DNA from: Acidobacteriia bacterium UBA6623
GTDB lineage: Bacteria; Acidobacteriota; Terriglobia; Bryobacterales; UBA6623
Length of the DNA stretch: 25,235 nucleotides
Reading direction: 5' to 3'
Assembly (NCBI GenBank): GCA_002433055.1
Contig: DJHJ01000021.1
Span: 1 to 25,235, forward strand
Positions 1-6,918 of the stretch are shown here, piece by piece. Made by a program: the position numbers and the translations under genes. Each line of letters opens with the position of its first letter. Positions within the stretch are counted from its first letter, which is position 1. Under the pieces are notes generated by a model, which was not told the origin of the DNA, made no database searches, and saw only the letters and a program-made list of their open reading frames with translations.

Positions 1-154
1 ATTGTTATTTCCATATTATTTCCTGAAGTAGAGTTGAGCGCACTTGTATTCTCGCAGAAGAAAATTAAAAAATATGAGCAATTATTCTCTATATTTTAAA
101 ATATTCTGGTAGGAAGCATAGTTATTGTCTAAGAATTTTGATTGGAGGGGATAA

Positions 155-412
155 CGATTTAAAACTACTCTACTGTGGTGGGTTAGTAACCAACGCGGCA
201 AGGGAAACAAAGGAAAGCTACCCCCCTAGCGAAAAGCTCGTCTTGCGAGTATCGAAGGTTGGGTGTGGGATGTGGATGAGGCGGCTTGGGAAAAGGGTTT
301 TGCACGACTACTCAAGTATGTCGAAGAGCACAAACTATCCCTCCTAGTAATTACAGGGATCCGGATGACAGACTTGAGACTGCCTGGCAAAGTGTTCTAT
401 AACTTCACATGA
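155..412 (+). pseudogene. Helicase-associated (HA) domain remnant
   Basis: The frame starting at 179 reads WVSNQRGKGNKGKLPP, then an in-frame TAG at 227-229, then RKARLASIEGWVWDVDEAAW and EKGFARLLKYVEEHK, ending at a TGA at 410-412. The WVxNQR...GKL...GWVWD...AWExGF pattern is the signature of the helicase-associated domain found in tandem at the C-terminus of some superfamily 2 helicases of mobile and restriction-like loci. Only about one repeat survives. A stop (TAA, 152-154) closes the frame upstream, no start or ribosome binding site is visible, and after EEHK the sequence no longer follows the family. The overlapping open frame at 138-347 is a shadow of this relic. I am confident of the family resemblance and fairly sure the gene is dead. 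Confidence 0.7.
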
Positions 413-749
413 AGTTTCGTGTGTTGAGACCGGATATGGCAGAAGCCTGATTCTCGTCAAAGCCTAATTTGATCAGTTGAGATTGACGACCTTCGTCCAT
501 GTCTCGGATGAGGTTTGCAACTCGGCCGCTACCTCTGCGCAAGTCGTCGTGTGTCCACCCCCCCTGCTGATAGCAGTATTAGAGAGTCGAGCACTTCCTG
601 GTTAAGCCCGGATGTCTGACGGAGAGCTTCATGGCGGTCGTTCACCGATTGCGCTAGGCGCCCAAGTAATTGTAGGCCGTGAGGTTATTGTTCTCGATAT
701 GCCACTGTGCGCCTAGTCCGTACTTCTGATGGTAATCATTGGCGTCTGA
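405..749 (-). pseudogene. Decayed gene of unknown family
   Basis: Reading the minus strand from 749 gives protein-like sequence: NDYHQKYGLGAQWHIENNN, then LTAYNYLGA, in-frame stops at 654-656 and 642-644, then TTAMKLSVRHPGL. A frame change near 604-610 leads into NQEVLDSLILLSAGG. A second change at a run of seven G (558-564) leads into WTHDDLRRGSGRVANLIRD, and the frame runs on to a C-terminus NTRNFM and a TGA at 405-407. Two stops and two frameshifts in about 115 codons of otherwise well-formed protein mark a pseudogene. I do not recognise the family. It ends tail to tail with the helicase-associated remnant, overlapping it by 8 bp. The start is lost: a TAG lies directly upstream of 749. A sequencing error could explain the G-run shift but not all the lesions. 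Confidence 0.55.
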
Positions 750-870
750 CTAATCAGATAATATGCTCTTTTGTACAATGTTGTAGGGCCTGTGTAGTCG
801 TAGGTTCGGCAATGTCTTAGCCCAAGCACCAGAGCGAGCACAAAATCAAAACGGGAGATGAGGAGTTTCA

Positions 871-1380
871 ATGCAACCTTTATATGATCCGGAAGCTGTG
901 AGACCGATGTGGGAAGAATTGGCGCAATGTGGTGTTACACCGCTCAAAGCCGCTGCCGATGTTGATGAGATCCTTGGCAAACCTGGAACCACACTTATTG
1001 TCGTAAACTCCATTTGCGGCTGTGCAGCCGGAGGCGCCCGACCCGGGGTCACCCAGGCGTTGCAAGCCGCTGTCATCCCGGATCACTTGAGCACGGTTTT
1101 TGCGGGGGTGGATATGGAAGCAACCCAGCGCGCGCGCGAGCTCATGCCTGAGATTGCTCCATCGTCGCCGTCCGTTGCTCTATTCAAGGACGGCAAGCTT
1201 GTCTACGCGTTGGAGCGTCGGCACATCGAGCGGATGAGACCTGAAGAGATCGCCGGAGAGCTTGAGAAGGCTTACCGTCAGCACTGCACCCGCAAAGGGC
1301 CGTCCGTATCCGCCGACGTGTACGAGCAGGTAGTACACACGCGACAGTGTGGATCGCAGATCCCGAGCTTCAGAGGCTGA
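871..1380 (+). CDS. Bacilliredoxin (BrxA/BrxB, YphP/YqiW family)
   Basis: Thioredoxin-fold thiol-disulfide protein of 169 residues. In Firmicutes this family removes bacillithiol from S-bacillithiolated proteins in the cytoplasm. The diagnostic active site, a CGC triad in VVNSICGCAAGG, lies at Cys49-Gly50-Cys51, and the N-terminus LYDPEAVRPMWEELAQCGV is typical of the family. The Bacillus proteins are about 144 residues; this one carries roughly 25-30 extra C-terminal residues after the usual HC end, with a further Cys in QCGSQIP. The ATG follows GAGGAG at a 5-6 nt spacing. It stands alone between decayed remnants and looks intact. Whether this organism makes bacillithiol cannot be told from the window. 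Family call firm, substrate inferred. Confidence 0.9.
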   Translation: MQPLYDPEAVRPMWEELAQCGVTPLKAAADVDEILGKPGTTLIVVNSICGCAAGGARPGVTQALQAAVIPDHLSTVFAGVDMEATQRARELMPEIAPSSPSVALFKDGKLVYALERRHIERMRPEEIAGELEKAYRQHCTRKGPSVSADVYEQVVHTRQCGSQIPSFRG

Positions 1381-1404
1381 TCTAAAGTTCAGAGGCTCTA
1401 AGAT

Positions 1405-1944
1405 TTGGAATCTTTTCCGGCCAGCGCCTTGGCTAGTGCGTCTAGTGTTCAACGACGCCGGGAATTTTCCAGAGATCTACTAAATCTCACTCTGGCCAGT
1501 CCCGCAGTAAATCGTCATCAGAAGAGAGCTCTTGATGCAGCTGACTGGCTCCCTGATTTGAACCGCTGTTGGTTTGCAGACCGAGTGGTGCGTATTCGCC
1601 AGAAATATAAACTAACGATTGACACAAGAGAGCGCCGCGCTCTAGAGCTAGTGCTGAGTTCTTGCACTTCAACAGACCTTGTCTCTGCTGGCGGCAAAGG
1701 CACCAGCGATCAAACAGGTCGGGCAAAACAATCTGATGGTCTGAAAAAAACCCTCCTCAAGTATGGACGGGATGCACTTACCAAGACATTAGCCGGCCGC
1801 CCTTTGGATAAGTACGATGACAACGGCAATGGCCGCATTACATGTGCAGAAGCCCGTAGACATGGCATTGCCCCTGTGAGGCGCGGCCACCCGGCGTATC
1901 CCTACATGCGGGATGGGGATGGGGATGGAGTCGTATGCGAATAA
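1405..1944 (+). pseudogene. N-terminally truncated HNH (DUF1524-like) nuclease with Excalibur domain
   Basis: Open frame of 179 codons from a TTG right after an in-frame TAA (1399-1401). Residues 16-87 (QRRREFSRDLLNLTLASP, then NRHQK, ADWLPDLNRCWFADRVV, ending LSSC) match the C-terminal half of secreted DUF1524/GmrSD-type HNH nucleases. Residues 134-179 are an Excalibur calcium-binding module: DDNGNGRITCAEARRHGIAP, and a final DGDGDGVVCE. The N-terminal signal peptide and catalytic DxxH block are absent. Where intact relatives have Asp-Leu-Glu-His, this frame has Asp-Leu-Glu-Ser, so the catalytic His seems lost. No convincing ribosome binding site precedes the TTG. Most likely a relic lacking nuclease activity; a repurposed Excalibur protein is the alternative. 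Confidence 0.6.
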
Positions 1945-1981
1945 TGCAAAATGGATAGCGCCCAACCCCAGTAATACGATC

Positions 1982-2175
1982 GGCTGAAAAGTGGGAACCT
2001 TCCCACTTTCTCCTCTAAGTGCTTTGTTATGAGCAACTCGATTTAGAGTTTATAGAGCTGAAAAGTGGGGACTCTCCCCACTTTCGTCTATAAGTCCTTT
2101 GTTATGAGTAAATCGATTTACAGTTTATAGAGCTGAAAAGTGTAACTTAAGTTACACTTTCGCCTCAAAGCTTGT
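1982..2175. repeat. Tandem ~75-bp repeats, each with a covarying hairpin
   Basis: Three units begin at about 1982, 2056 and 2131 (spacing 74 and 75 bp), the third partial. Each opens with GCTGA followed by an inverted repeat: AAAGTGGGAA/TTCCCACTTT (1988-1997/2000-2009), AAAGTGGGGA/TCCCCACTTT (2062-2071/2075-2084), and AAAGTGTAAC/GTTACACTTT (2137-2146/2151-2160). The outer six pairs are constant and the inner four differ between units with matching changes on both arms. Units 1 and 2 also share CTTTGTTATGAG and a following ATCGATTTA-like block, then GTTTATAG. The array sits between the nuclease relic and the 3' end of tRNA-Ala. The function is unknown. Terminator, RNA element and protein-binding site are all possible. 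Confidence 0.85.
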
Positions 2176-2195
2176 AGAAGATTAGTTCATTTCTG

Positions 2196-2230
2196 CTTTT
2201 TAGGCTTCTTTTTTTCTTTCCTAAAAAAAG
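2196..2230. repeat. AT-rich inverted repeat with pyrimidine loop
   Basis: TTTTTAGG and CCTAAAAA form an 8-bp inverted repeat separated by about 15 bases that are almost all C and T on the plus strand. It follows the tandem hairpin array and precedes the direct repeats near the tRNA. Neither strand has a T-run directly after the stem as a classic intrinsic terminator would. The role is unknown. Confidence 0.4.
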
Positions 2231-2258
2231 GGCCTTCGACACCTCAGACTTCGTTTTG

Positions 2259-2281
2259 AGTGTGGACCAAAGTGTGGACCA
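2259..2281. repeat. 11-bp direct repeat near the tRNA 3' end
   Basis: AGTGTGGACCA occurs at 2259-2269 and again at 2271-2281, a 12-bp period, about 40 bp beyond the 3' end of tRNA-Ala. Spaced short direct repeats near a tRNA 3' end can be recombinase arm-type or core sites, which would fit the decayed accessory patch to the left. No integrase gene and no second copy of the tRNA 3' end are visible in this window, so the att interpretation is inference. Confidence 0.4.
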
Positions 2282-2322
2282 GATTAGAAAAAACAGCTAA
2301 GTCGTTTAGATTCAATATGGAT

Positions 2323-2398
2323 TGGTGGACGGCATGGGGATCGAACCCACGACCTCGGCATTGCGAACGCCGCGCTCTCCCAACTGAGCTAGCCGCCC
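2323..2398 (-). tRNA. tRNA-Ala (anticodon CGC)
   Basis: The minus strand folds as a full 76-nt cloverleaf including an encoded CCA. The acceptor arm is GGGCGGC/GCCGTCC and contains the G3:U70 wobble pair that identifies alanine tRNAs. The D arm is GCTC/GAGC. The anticodon stem CGGCG/TGCCG encloses the loop TTCGCAA, giving anticodon CGC, which reads GCG codons. The T arm is GTGGG-TTCGATC-CCCAT and the discriminator base is A. The open frame crossing this gene on the plus strand is the familiar artefact of translating a tRNA antisense. Confidence 0.97.
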
Positions 2399-2420
2399 TT
2401 ACAGGAAAAACTGCAACGTC

Positions 2421-2429
2421 AGTATATCA
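2421..2429 (-). promoter_or_regulatory. Probable extended -10 promoter of tRNA-Ala
   Basis: The minus strand reads TGATATACT, an extended -10 (TGn plus TATACT), about 22 bp upstream of the mature 5' end at 2398. Transcription would start near 2414, leaving a short leader for RNase P. No good -35 hexamer is visible at 16-18 bp, as is common with extended -10 elements. Confidence 0.45.
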
Positions 2430-2668
2430 TGAGGATCGATTGTCTCCTGTTGATGATAATACTGTGCCAACTTCGTAACAGCGGAGTTTAATGCAGGGTA
2501 TTTAACTTCCAACATTTCATGAGATCGGGTGCTATTTCCGCAAGTCGCTTCTGCGGTGGTAGCGTCGACTCCGCTAAACTAGACGGCTTACAGTTAGCAG
2601 TTTTCAAAATATTTTCGGTTGCCCGTGTGGCTTCTTGGCACAAGCTCCTTCTCAAAGATTTCTGATAC

Positions 2669-4294
2669 ATGTTTAGTACCGATCTACAGATCCCGATTCT
2701 TGACCTAGTAATAATCGTGCTTTACATGCTGGGGATTTTGGTGGTCGGGATTCTATCCACTCGTCATCAGAAAATGACGGGCGATACCTACTTTCTGGCT
2801 GGTAGGTCTCTTGGGTGGGTTACAGTCGGTGCTGCGCTTTTCGCGTCGAACATTTCTACGATTCACGTCGTAGGATTGGCAGCATCAGGCTACAGAGAAG
2901 GTATTGTGTGGGGGAATTTTGAACTAGCAGCCGGATTTACGCTGATCATGCTTGGATTGGTTTTTGCACCATTTTATTTCCGCAGTCGTATAGGTACTCT
3001 GCCAGAATTTTTGGAGCGTCGTTTCAGTTCTGGGTCACGCTCCTTCCTGGCATTCATGGCAATTCTGGCGGCGATTTTTATCCATATCGGTATGAGTCTG
3101 TACGCTGGAGCGACTGTATTTGAGCAATTTTTTGGCATCAATGTGATCGCATCGATTCTAATTATCTCTGTGGTTACCGGCATCTACACCGTATTAGGTG
3201 GGCTTAAGGCTGTTGTTATCACTGAAACCATCCAGACTGTTGTCCTGATAGTTGGTGCGGTCATAGTTACTTTCTTGGCTATTATGGCCTTACCCGAACA
3301 TGGTATTACCACGATGGCCGAGTTCGAGAATGCAGTCAAACCAGGACAACTTAATCTGCTTCACACTGACAATTCTGTTGGGTTAGCGTGGTACGCAGTT
3401 TTACTAGGTTATCCTGTGATGGGCATTTGGTATTGGTGCACCGATCAAACTATCGTTCAACGTGTATTGGCAGCAAAATCGGAGCATGATGCTCAGATTG
3501 GACCACTGTTTGCCGGGTTTATCAAAGTGTTGCCACTCTTTATCCTGGTTCTACCTGGGACGATAGGTTATGTTTTGTTTCAAGATCGCATTGGTGACGA
3601 TGCTAATCAAGTATTACCAGTGTTAATCACGGAATTGGTTCCAACTGGTCTGAAAGGGCTGATTTCGGCGGGACTATTAGCGGCGTTGATGAGTACTATC
3701 GCTGCTGCACTCAACAGTTGTGGGACACTTGTGGCAGTAGACATTGTTGCACGTATCCGGCCGCAAACAACAGACCAAACGCAAGTGAAGATCGGTCGAT
3801 GGAGTGCAGTCGTTATCATGTTAGCTGCCATGGCATGGTCGACCCAAGGAGGACGTTTCACAAGTATTTTTGAAGCTGTTCAGGTTCTTGGAGCTGATTT
3901 GGCACCACCGATCACAGCGGTTTTTTTGTGGGGTATTTTCTGGCGTAGAGGAACATCACAGGCTTCTCTGGCAACACTTTTCTTCGGCCTCGTTCTTGGA
4001 GTCGTTGCTTTTGTCGTAGATCTCCCTTTAATTGGTGATGAGAAACTACTCACCAATGTTTGGGGTATTCCATTTATGCTGCAAGCATGGTGGGGTTTTG
4101 TAATATGCAGTGTGGTATTCGTAGCGGTGAGTCTGCTAACACCCGCTCCTAGTGCCGAAAAGGTCGATGGGTTAACTTGGGACAATCCTCTATCTGTTCT
4201 AAAACGTAGTTCTTATTCAGGCCGCACCGATCCTCGGATTGTAGCTGGCGCTCTAGCATTGACGTTAATATTGGTATACGTACTTCTGCGCTAG
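2669..4294 (+). CDS. Sodium/solute symporter (SSS, SLC5-like family)
   Basis: Inner-membrane protein of 541 residues, probably a sodium-coupled importer. It has the 13-14 hydrophobic segments usual for the family, starting with LDLVIIVLYMLGILVVGILS. Family blocks include DTYFLAGRSLGWVTVGAALF and ASNISTIHVVGLAASGY near residues 38-75, then GTLPEFLERRF. The central segment GLISAGLLAALMSTIAAALN (about 330-350) matches the helix 8-9 region that carries sodium-ligand Ser/Thr residues in SGLT and PutP relatives. The ATG lacks a strong ribosome binding site, but the following segment fits the first helix. The DapA/NanA-type lyase 30 bp downstream suggests a sugar acid, sialic acid or similar keto-acid as substrate; that is inference from context. 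Confidence 0.9.
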   Translation: MFSTDLQIPILDLVIIVLYMLGILVVGILSTRHQKMTGDTYFLAGRSLGWVTVGAALFASNISTIHVVGLAASGYREGIVWGNFELAAGFTLIMLGLVFAPFYFRSRIGTLPEFLERRFSSGSRSFLAFMAILAAIFIHIGMSLYAGATVFEQFFGINVIASILIISVVTGIYTVLGGLKAVVITETIQTVVLIVGAVIVTFLAIMALPEHGITTMAEFENAVKPGQLNLLHTDNSVGLAWYAVLLGYPVMGIWYWCTDQTIVQRVLAAKSEHDAQIGPLFAGFIKVLPLFILVLPGTIGYVLFQDRIGDDANQVLPVLITELVPTGLKGLISAGLLAALMSTIAAALNSCGTLVAVDIVARIRPQTTDQTQVKIGRWSAVVIMLAAMAWSTQGGRFTSIFEAVQVLGADLAPPITAVFLWGIFWRRGTSQASLATLFFGLVLGVVAFVVDLPLIGDEKLLTNVWGIPFMLQAWWGFVICSVVFVAVSLLTPAPSAEKVDGLTWDNPLSVLKRSSYSGRTDPRIVAGALALTLILVYVLLR

Positions 4295-4313
4295 TCTCGA
4301 AGATATTTTTATT

Positions 4314-4319
4314 AAGGAG
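4314..4319 (+). promoter_or_regulatory. Ribosome binding site deciding the lyase start
   Basis: AAGGAG lies five bases before the ATG at 4325. Two earlier candidate starts, GTG at 4319 and ATG at 4322, overlap this site or sit too close to it, so 4325 is preferred. Confidence 0.6.
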
Positions 4320-4324
4320 TGATG

Positions 4325-5239
4325 ATGTCGTTGGAGAAAATTACTGGAATTATACCTCCCATGGTGACCCCGTTTGACTCCGAGGGTCGTGTTGATGAAA
4401 CACTTCACCGTGCGGATGTTCGTGCGTTGCTAGCAACCAATGTACATGGCTTGGCAGTTTGCGGGAGTACGGGCGAGGGCCATGCGATTACGACCGACGA
4501 GACTCGCCAAATTACTGCTGTGACTGTGGAGGAAACGGATGGGCGTATTCCCATTGTTGCCGGTATTATCACGAATAGTACCCAAGCTGCGATTGAACGT
4601 GCCAAGGCTGTAGAAGATTTAGGAGTGGCAGCACTTCAGGTGACCCCGGTGCACTATTTGTTTCGTCCTGAAGATGATGCAATGGTGCAACATTTTGATT
4701 CACTAGCTCAGGCAACTGGCTTGCCCATTATTATTTACAATGTCGTTCCTTGGAGTTATCTGTCACCCGAGTTACTGGTCCGTATTCTACGTGATGTTGA
4801 TGGAGTAATAGGAGTTAAGCAAAGTGCTGGTGATATGAAACTGCTAGCGGACTTGTTGTTTTTGACCGATACTGACTGGGCTAATAAAAAAGGTGTACGT
4901 ATTCTCTCTGCTGTTGATGCACTACTATACCCCTCATTTTCTCTCGGGGCACATGGGTCAGTTGCGGCTATTTTAACCGCGGTCCCGGAGCTATGTGTGG
5001 ATCTTTGGAATGCCGTTAGAGAAGGTGATCATGGTCGTGCACTTATACTACATGTCATGTTGCTCAGAGTATGGAATGCAATTTTTGCCGACAACCTACC
5101 TGCCAACGTTAGAACTGCAATGAAGATTCAGGGCCGAGACGGTGGATTCCCTAGAGCACCTATGCCGCAAAGCTCACCTGAACAGATCAAAATGATTGAT
5201 GAAGCATTGTCTGCTGCGCAAGAAGTGAAATTTTCTTAG
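4325..5239 (+). CDS. DapA/NanA-family lyase or synthase
   Basis: Class I aldolase-type enzyme of about 304 residues, a standard length for the dihydrodipicolinate synthase/N-acetylneuraminate lyase superfamily. These TIM barrels form a Schiff base between a lysine and pyruvate or a 2-keto acid. Visible marks are GIIPPMVTPFD at the N-terminus, the carboxylate-binding loop CGSTGEG (GTTGE in most relatives), the catalytic Tyr in IIIYNVVPW, and the Schiff-base Lys in GVIGVKQSAGD. The pairing with a symporter rather than lysine genes argues for a catabolic lyase or dehydratase (sialic acid, 2-keto-3-deoxy sugar acids) instead of DapA proper. The two genes are co-directional with 30 bp between them. 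Exact substrate unknown. Confidence 0.88.
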   Translation: MSLEKITGIIPPMVTPFDSEGRVDETLHRADVRALLATNVHGLAVCGSTGEGHAITTDETRQITAVTVEETDGRIPIVAGIITNSTQAAIERAKAVEDLGVAALQVTPVHYLFRPEDDAMVQHFDSLAQATGLPIIIYNVVPWSYLSPELLVRILRDVDGVIGVKQSAGDMKLLADLLFLTDTDWANKKGVRILSAVDALLYPSFSLGAHGSVAAILTAVPELCVDLWNAVREGDHGRALILHVMLLRVWNAIFADNLPANVRTAMKIQGRDGGFPRAPMPQSSPEQIKMIDEALSAAQEVKFS

Positions 5240-5295
5240 TTGTTACGTCTTAAGCTGCCTGGCGGTTAGTGAAATAGCACACAGGTGGGCGGCTA

Positions 5296-6918
5296 CTACG
5301 TTTCGACGTCTGACCCCACAAAGGATTTGAGCCGGCGGCTACGGCTAGGGTGTCGTAGTTTACGTAAGGCTTTCGCCTCTATCTGCCGGACTCTTTCACG
5401 GGTCAATTCAAAACATTGGCCGACTTCTTCGAGTGTATGCTCCTTGCCGTCCTCAAGTCCGAACCTCATCTCGATGACCTTGCCCTCACGTGGGCTGAGA
5501 GACTGGAGCACTTGAGATGTCTGGTCTTGAAGATTGAGATTGATAACGGCATCGGCTGGTGAGATTTGACTCTGATCTTCGATGAAATCACCCAGATTTG
5601 ATTCTTCCGTTTTTCCTACCGGCGTCTCGATCGATATCGGCTCTTGAGCTGCTTTCATTATCTGCCGAACTTGGGAGGTTGATACGTCCATTTTTTCCGC
5701 AATCTCTTCACTAGTAGGTTCGCGACCCAATTCTTGGACCAGTGTGCCTGAAGTTCGTAGTGTTTTGTTGATCATCTCGATCATATGGACTGGAATACGT
5801 ATTGTTCGGGCTTGATCAGCGATTGCACGGGTAATGGCCTGTCGAATCCACCAGGTTGCGTAGGTGGAGAATTTGTAACCTCGTTGGTATTCGAACTTGT
5901 CCACTGCCTTGATCAAACCTAGGTTGCCTTCTTGAATCAAATCGAGAAACTGCAATCCTCTATTCATGTATCGTTTGGCAATCGAAACAACTAGGCGCAA
6001 ATTCGCTTCCACTAATTCTCGTTTGGCAATCTCCGTTTGTAGTTCACTCTCACGGATTGAGTGCAGTGTTTTTCGTAATTCAAGAGATTCAGCACCTGCC
6101 GAATCTTCTAGGCGATGTATCTTTTGCTGCAGATCCCTAATTTGGTTCTTAATGTGGCGAACATTTTTACCTCGATCACTATCAATTTTTTCGAGCTCCA
6201 TACGATGGTTAACCACGGACAATTCGAGGGATCGAAGTGCATCTACTGCTTTGTTGACTTCTTCGATAAGACGTTCACGTTCACTGACGGTGAAGTCGAA
6301 GGACCGAATTTTCTTTGAAATAAGAATGCGAGTGCGTACCAATTCCATGTGTAGTCGTCTTGTCTCAGTCGGTTTCCGTTTTCGTGATACTCCGATCAGC
6401 TTACGGCGTGCAGTTTCTGCGTTTTCCTGTAGAGCCCCCAAATTTTTAATCGTTTTTACGAAGTGTTGCGTCTCTTTACGGAGGGACCGCTCGTTGATGT
6501 TGTCGATGTCCACGGCAATAATATCCTGTATGAACCGTTGCCCTGCTTTCAATTCTCCAGAAACCAGTGTTAATTCTCTAGTTACGAGAGGGCAGCGTGA
6601 CAAGTGCTTGTTAATATACGCCAATCCTTTTTCAATACGTTTAGCAATGGCAACTTCACCTTCACGTGTCAACAGTGGAGCTGCACCCATTTCACGTAAA
6701 TAAGTACGTACCGGATCGACCACTTGAGGGTCACCCTTAGCAGTAGCACCGGACTTCTCGACGTTGCTGATGAGTGTCTGATCGTCGTTCCGAACGTTGT
6801 TTTCTGTGGATGGGTCTATTTTGAGCGATTTTAGTTCTTGAGTTTCGGAGTCGTTGAATACATGATCAACGACACCATCGTCCAAAAGGCTTTTGTTGCT
6901 GTTAGTATGGGGTGCCAA
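5296..6918 (-). CDS. rpoD: RNA polymerase primary sigma factor RpoD/SigA
   Basis: Housekeeping sigma-70 of 540 residues. Region 1.2 is at about 67-100 (DPVRTYLREMGAAPLLTREG). A charged, probably helical non-conserved insert runs from about 101 to 295. Region 2 spans about 300-380, including LRLVVSIAKRYMNRG, LQFLDLIQEGNLGLIKAVDK and the melting/-10 block YKFSTYATWWIRQAITRAI. Region 3 follows (ELGREPTSEEIAEKM). Region 4 spans about 472-534 with LSPREGKVIEMRFGL and the helix-turn-helix LTRERVRQIEAKALRKLR. Region 1.1 is reduced to an acidic leader of about 60 residues. The start is a TTG preceded by GAGGGA at 4 nt; an in-frame TGA lies just upstream. The gene is not next to dnaG, its frequent neighbour. 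It converges on the lyase gene with 56 bp between stops. Confidence 0.96.
   Translation of the reverse strand: MAPHTNSNKSLLDDGVVDHVFNDSETQELKSLKIDPSTENNVRNDDQTLISNVEKSGATAKGDPQVVDPVRTYLREMGAAPLLTREGEVAIAKRIEKGLAYINKHLSRCPLVTRELTLVSGELKAGQRFIQDIIAVDIDNINERSLRKETQHFVKTIKNLGALQENAETARRKLIGVSRKRKPTETRRLHMELVRTRILISKKIRSFDFTVSERERLIEEVNKAVDALRSLELSVVNHRMELEKIDSDRGKNVRHIKNQIRDLQQKIHRLEDSAGAESLELRKTLHSIRESELQTEIAKRELVEANLRLVVSIAKRYMNRGLQFLDLIQEGNLGLIKAVDKFEYQRGYKFSTYATWWIRQAITRAIADQARTIRIPVHMIEMINKTLRTSGTLVQELGREPTSEEIAEKMDVSTSQVRQIMKAAQEPISIETPVGKTEESNLGDFIEDQSQISPADAVINLNLQDQTSQVLQSLSPREGKVIEMRFGLEDGKEHTLEEVGQCFELTRERVRQIEAKALRKLRHPSRSRRLKSFVGSDVET

Noticed and set aside
138..347. Open frame of 69 codons on the plus strand
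   Set aside because: It overlaps the helicase-associated relic in a different frame and has no family features of its own.
1982..2175. CRISPR array or integron attC sites
   Set aside because: Units are contiguous with no unique spacers of constant length, and the inverted repeats lack the paired core sites (RYYYAAC and GTTRRRY) and cassette genes expected of attC.
2288..2309. Intrinsic terminator of tRNA-Ala
   Set aside because: A run of six T follows on the minus strand, but the stem before it is only about four A/T-rich pairs.
2260..2478. Plus-strand open frame of 72 codons over the tRNA
   Set aside because: Its middle is the standard antisense translation of a tRNA gene (SNPRPRHCERRALPTELA), a known annotation artefact.
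2488..2670. Minus-strand 60-codon open frame between tRNA and symporter
   Set aside because: No ribosome binding site or recognisable motif, and it covers the region just upstream of the tRNA promoter and of the symporter start.
5966..6703. Long plus-strand open frame of 245 codons
   Set aside because: It lies antisense to the sigma factor insert and its composition (Arg/Ser-rich, no motifs) is a reading-frame shadow.
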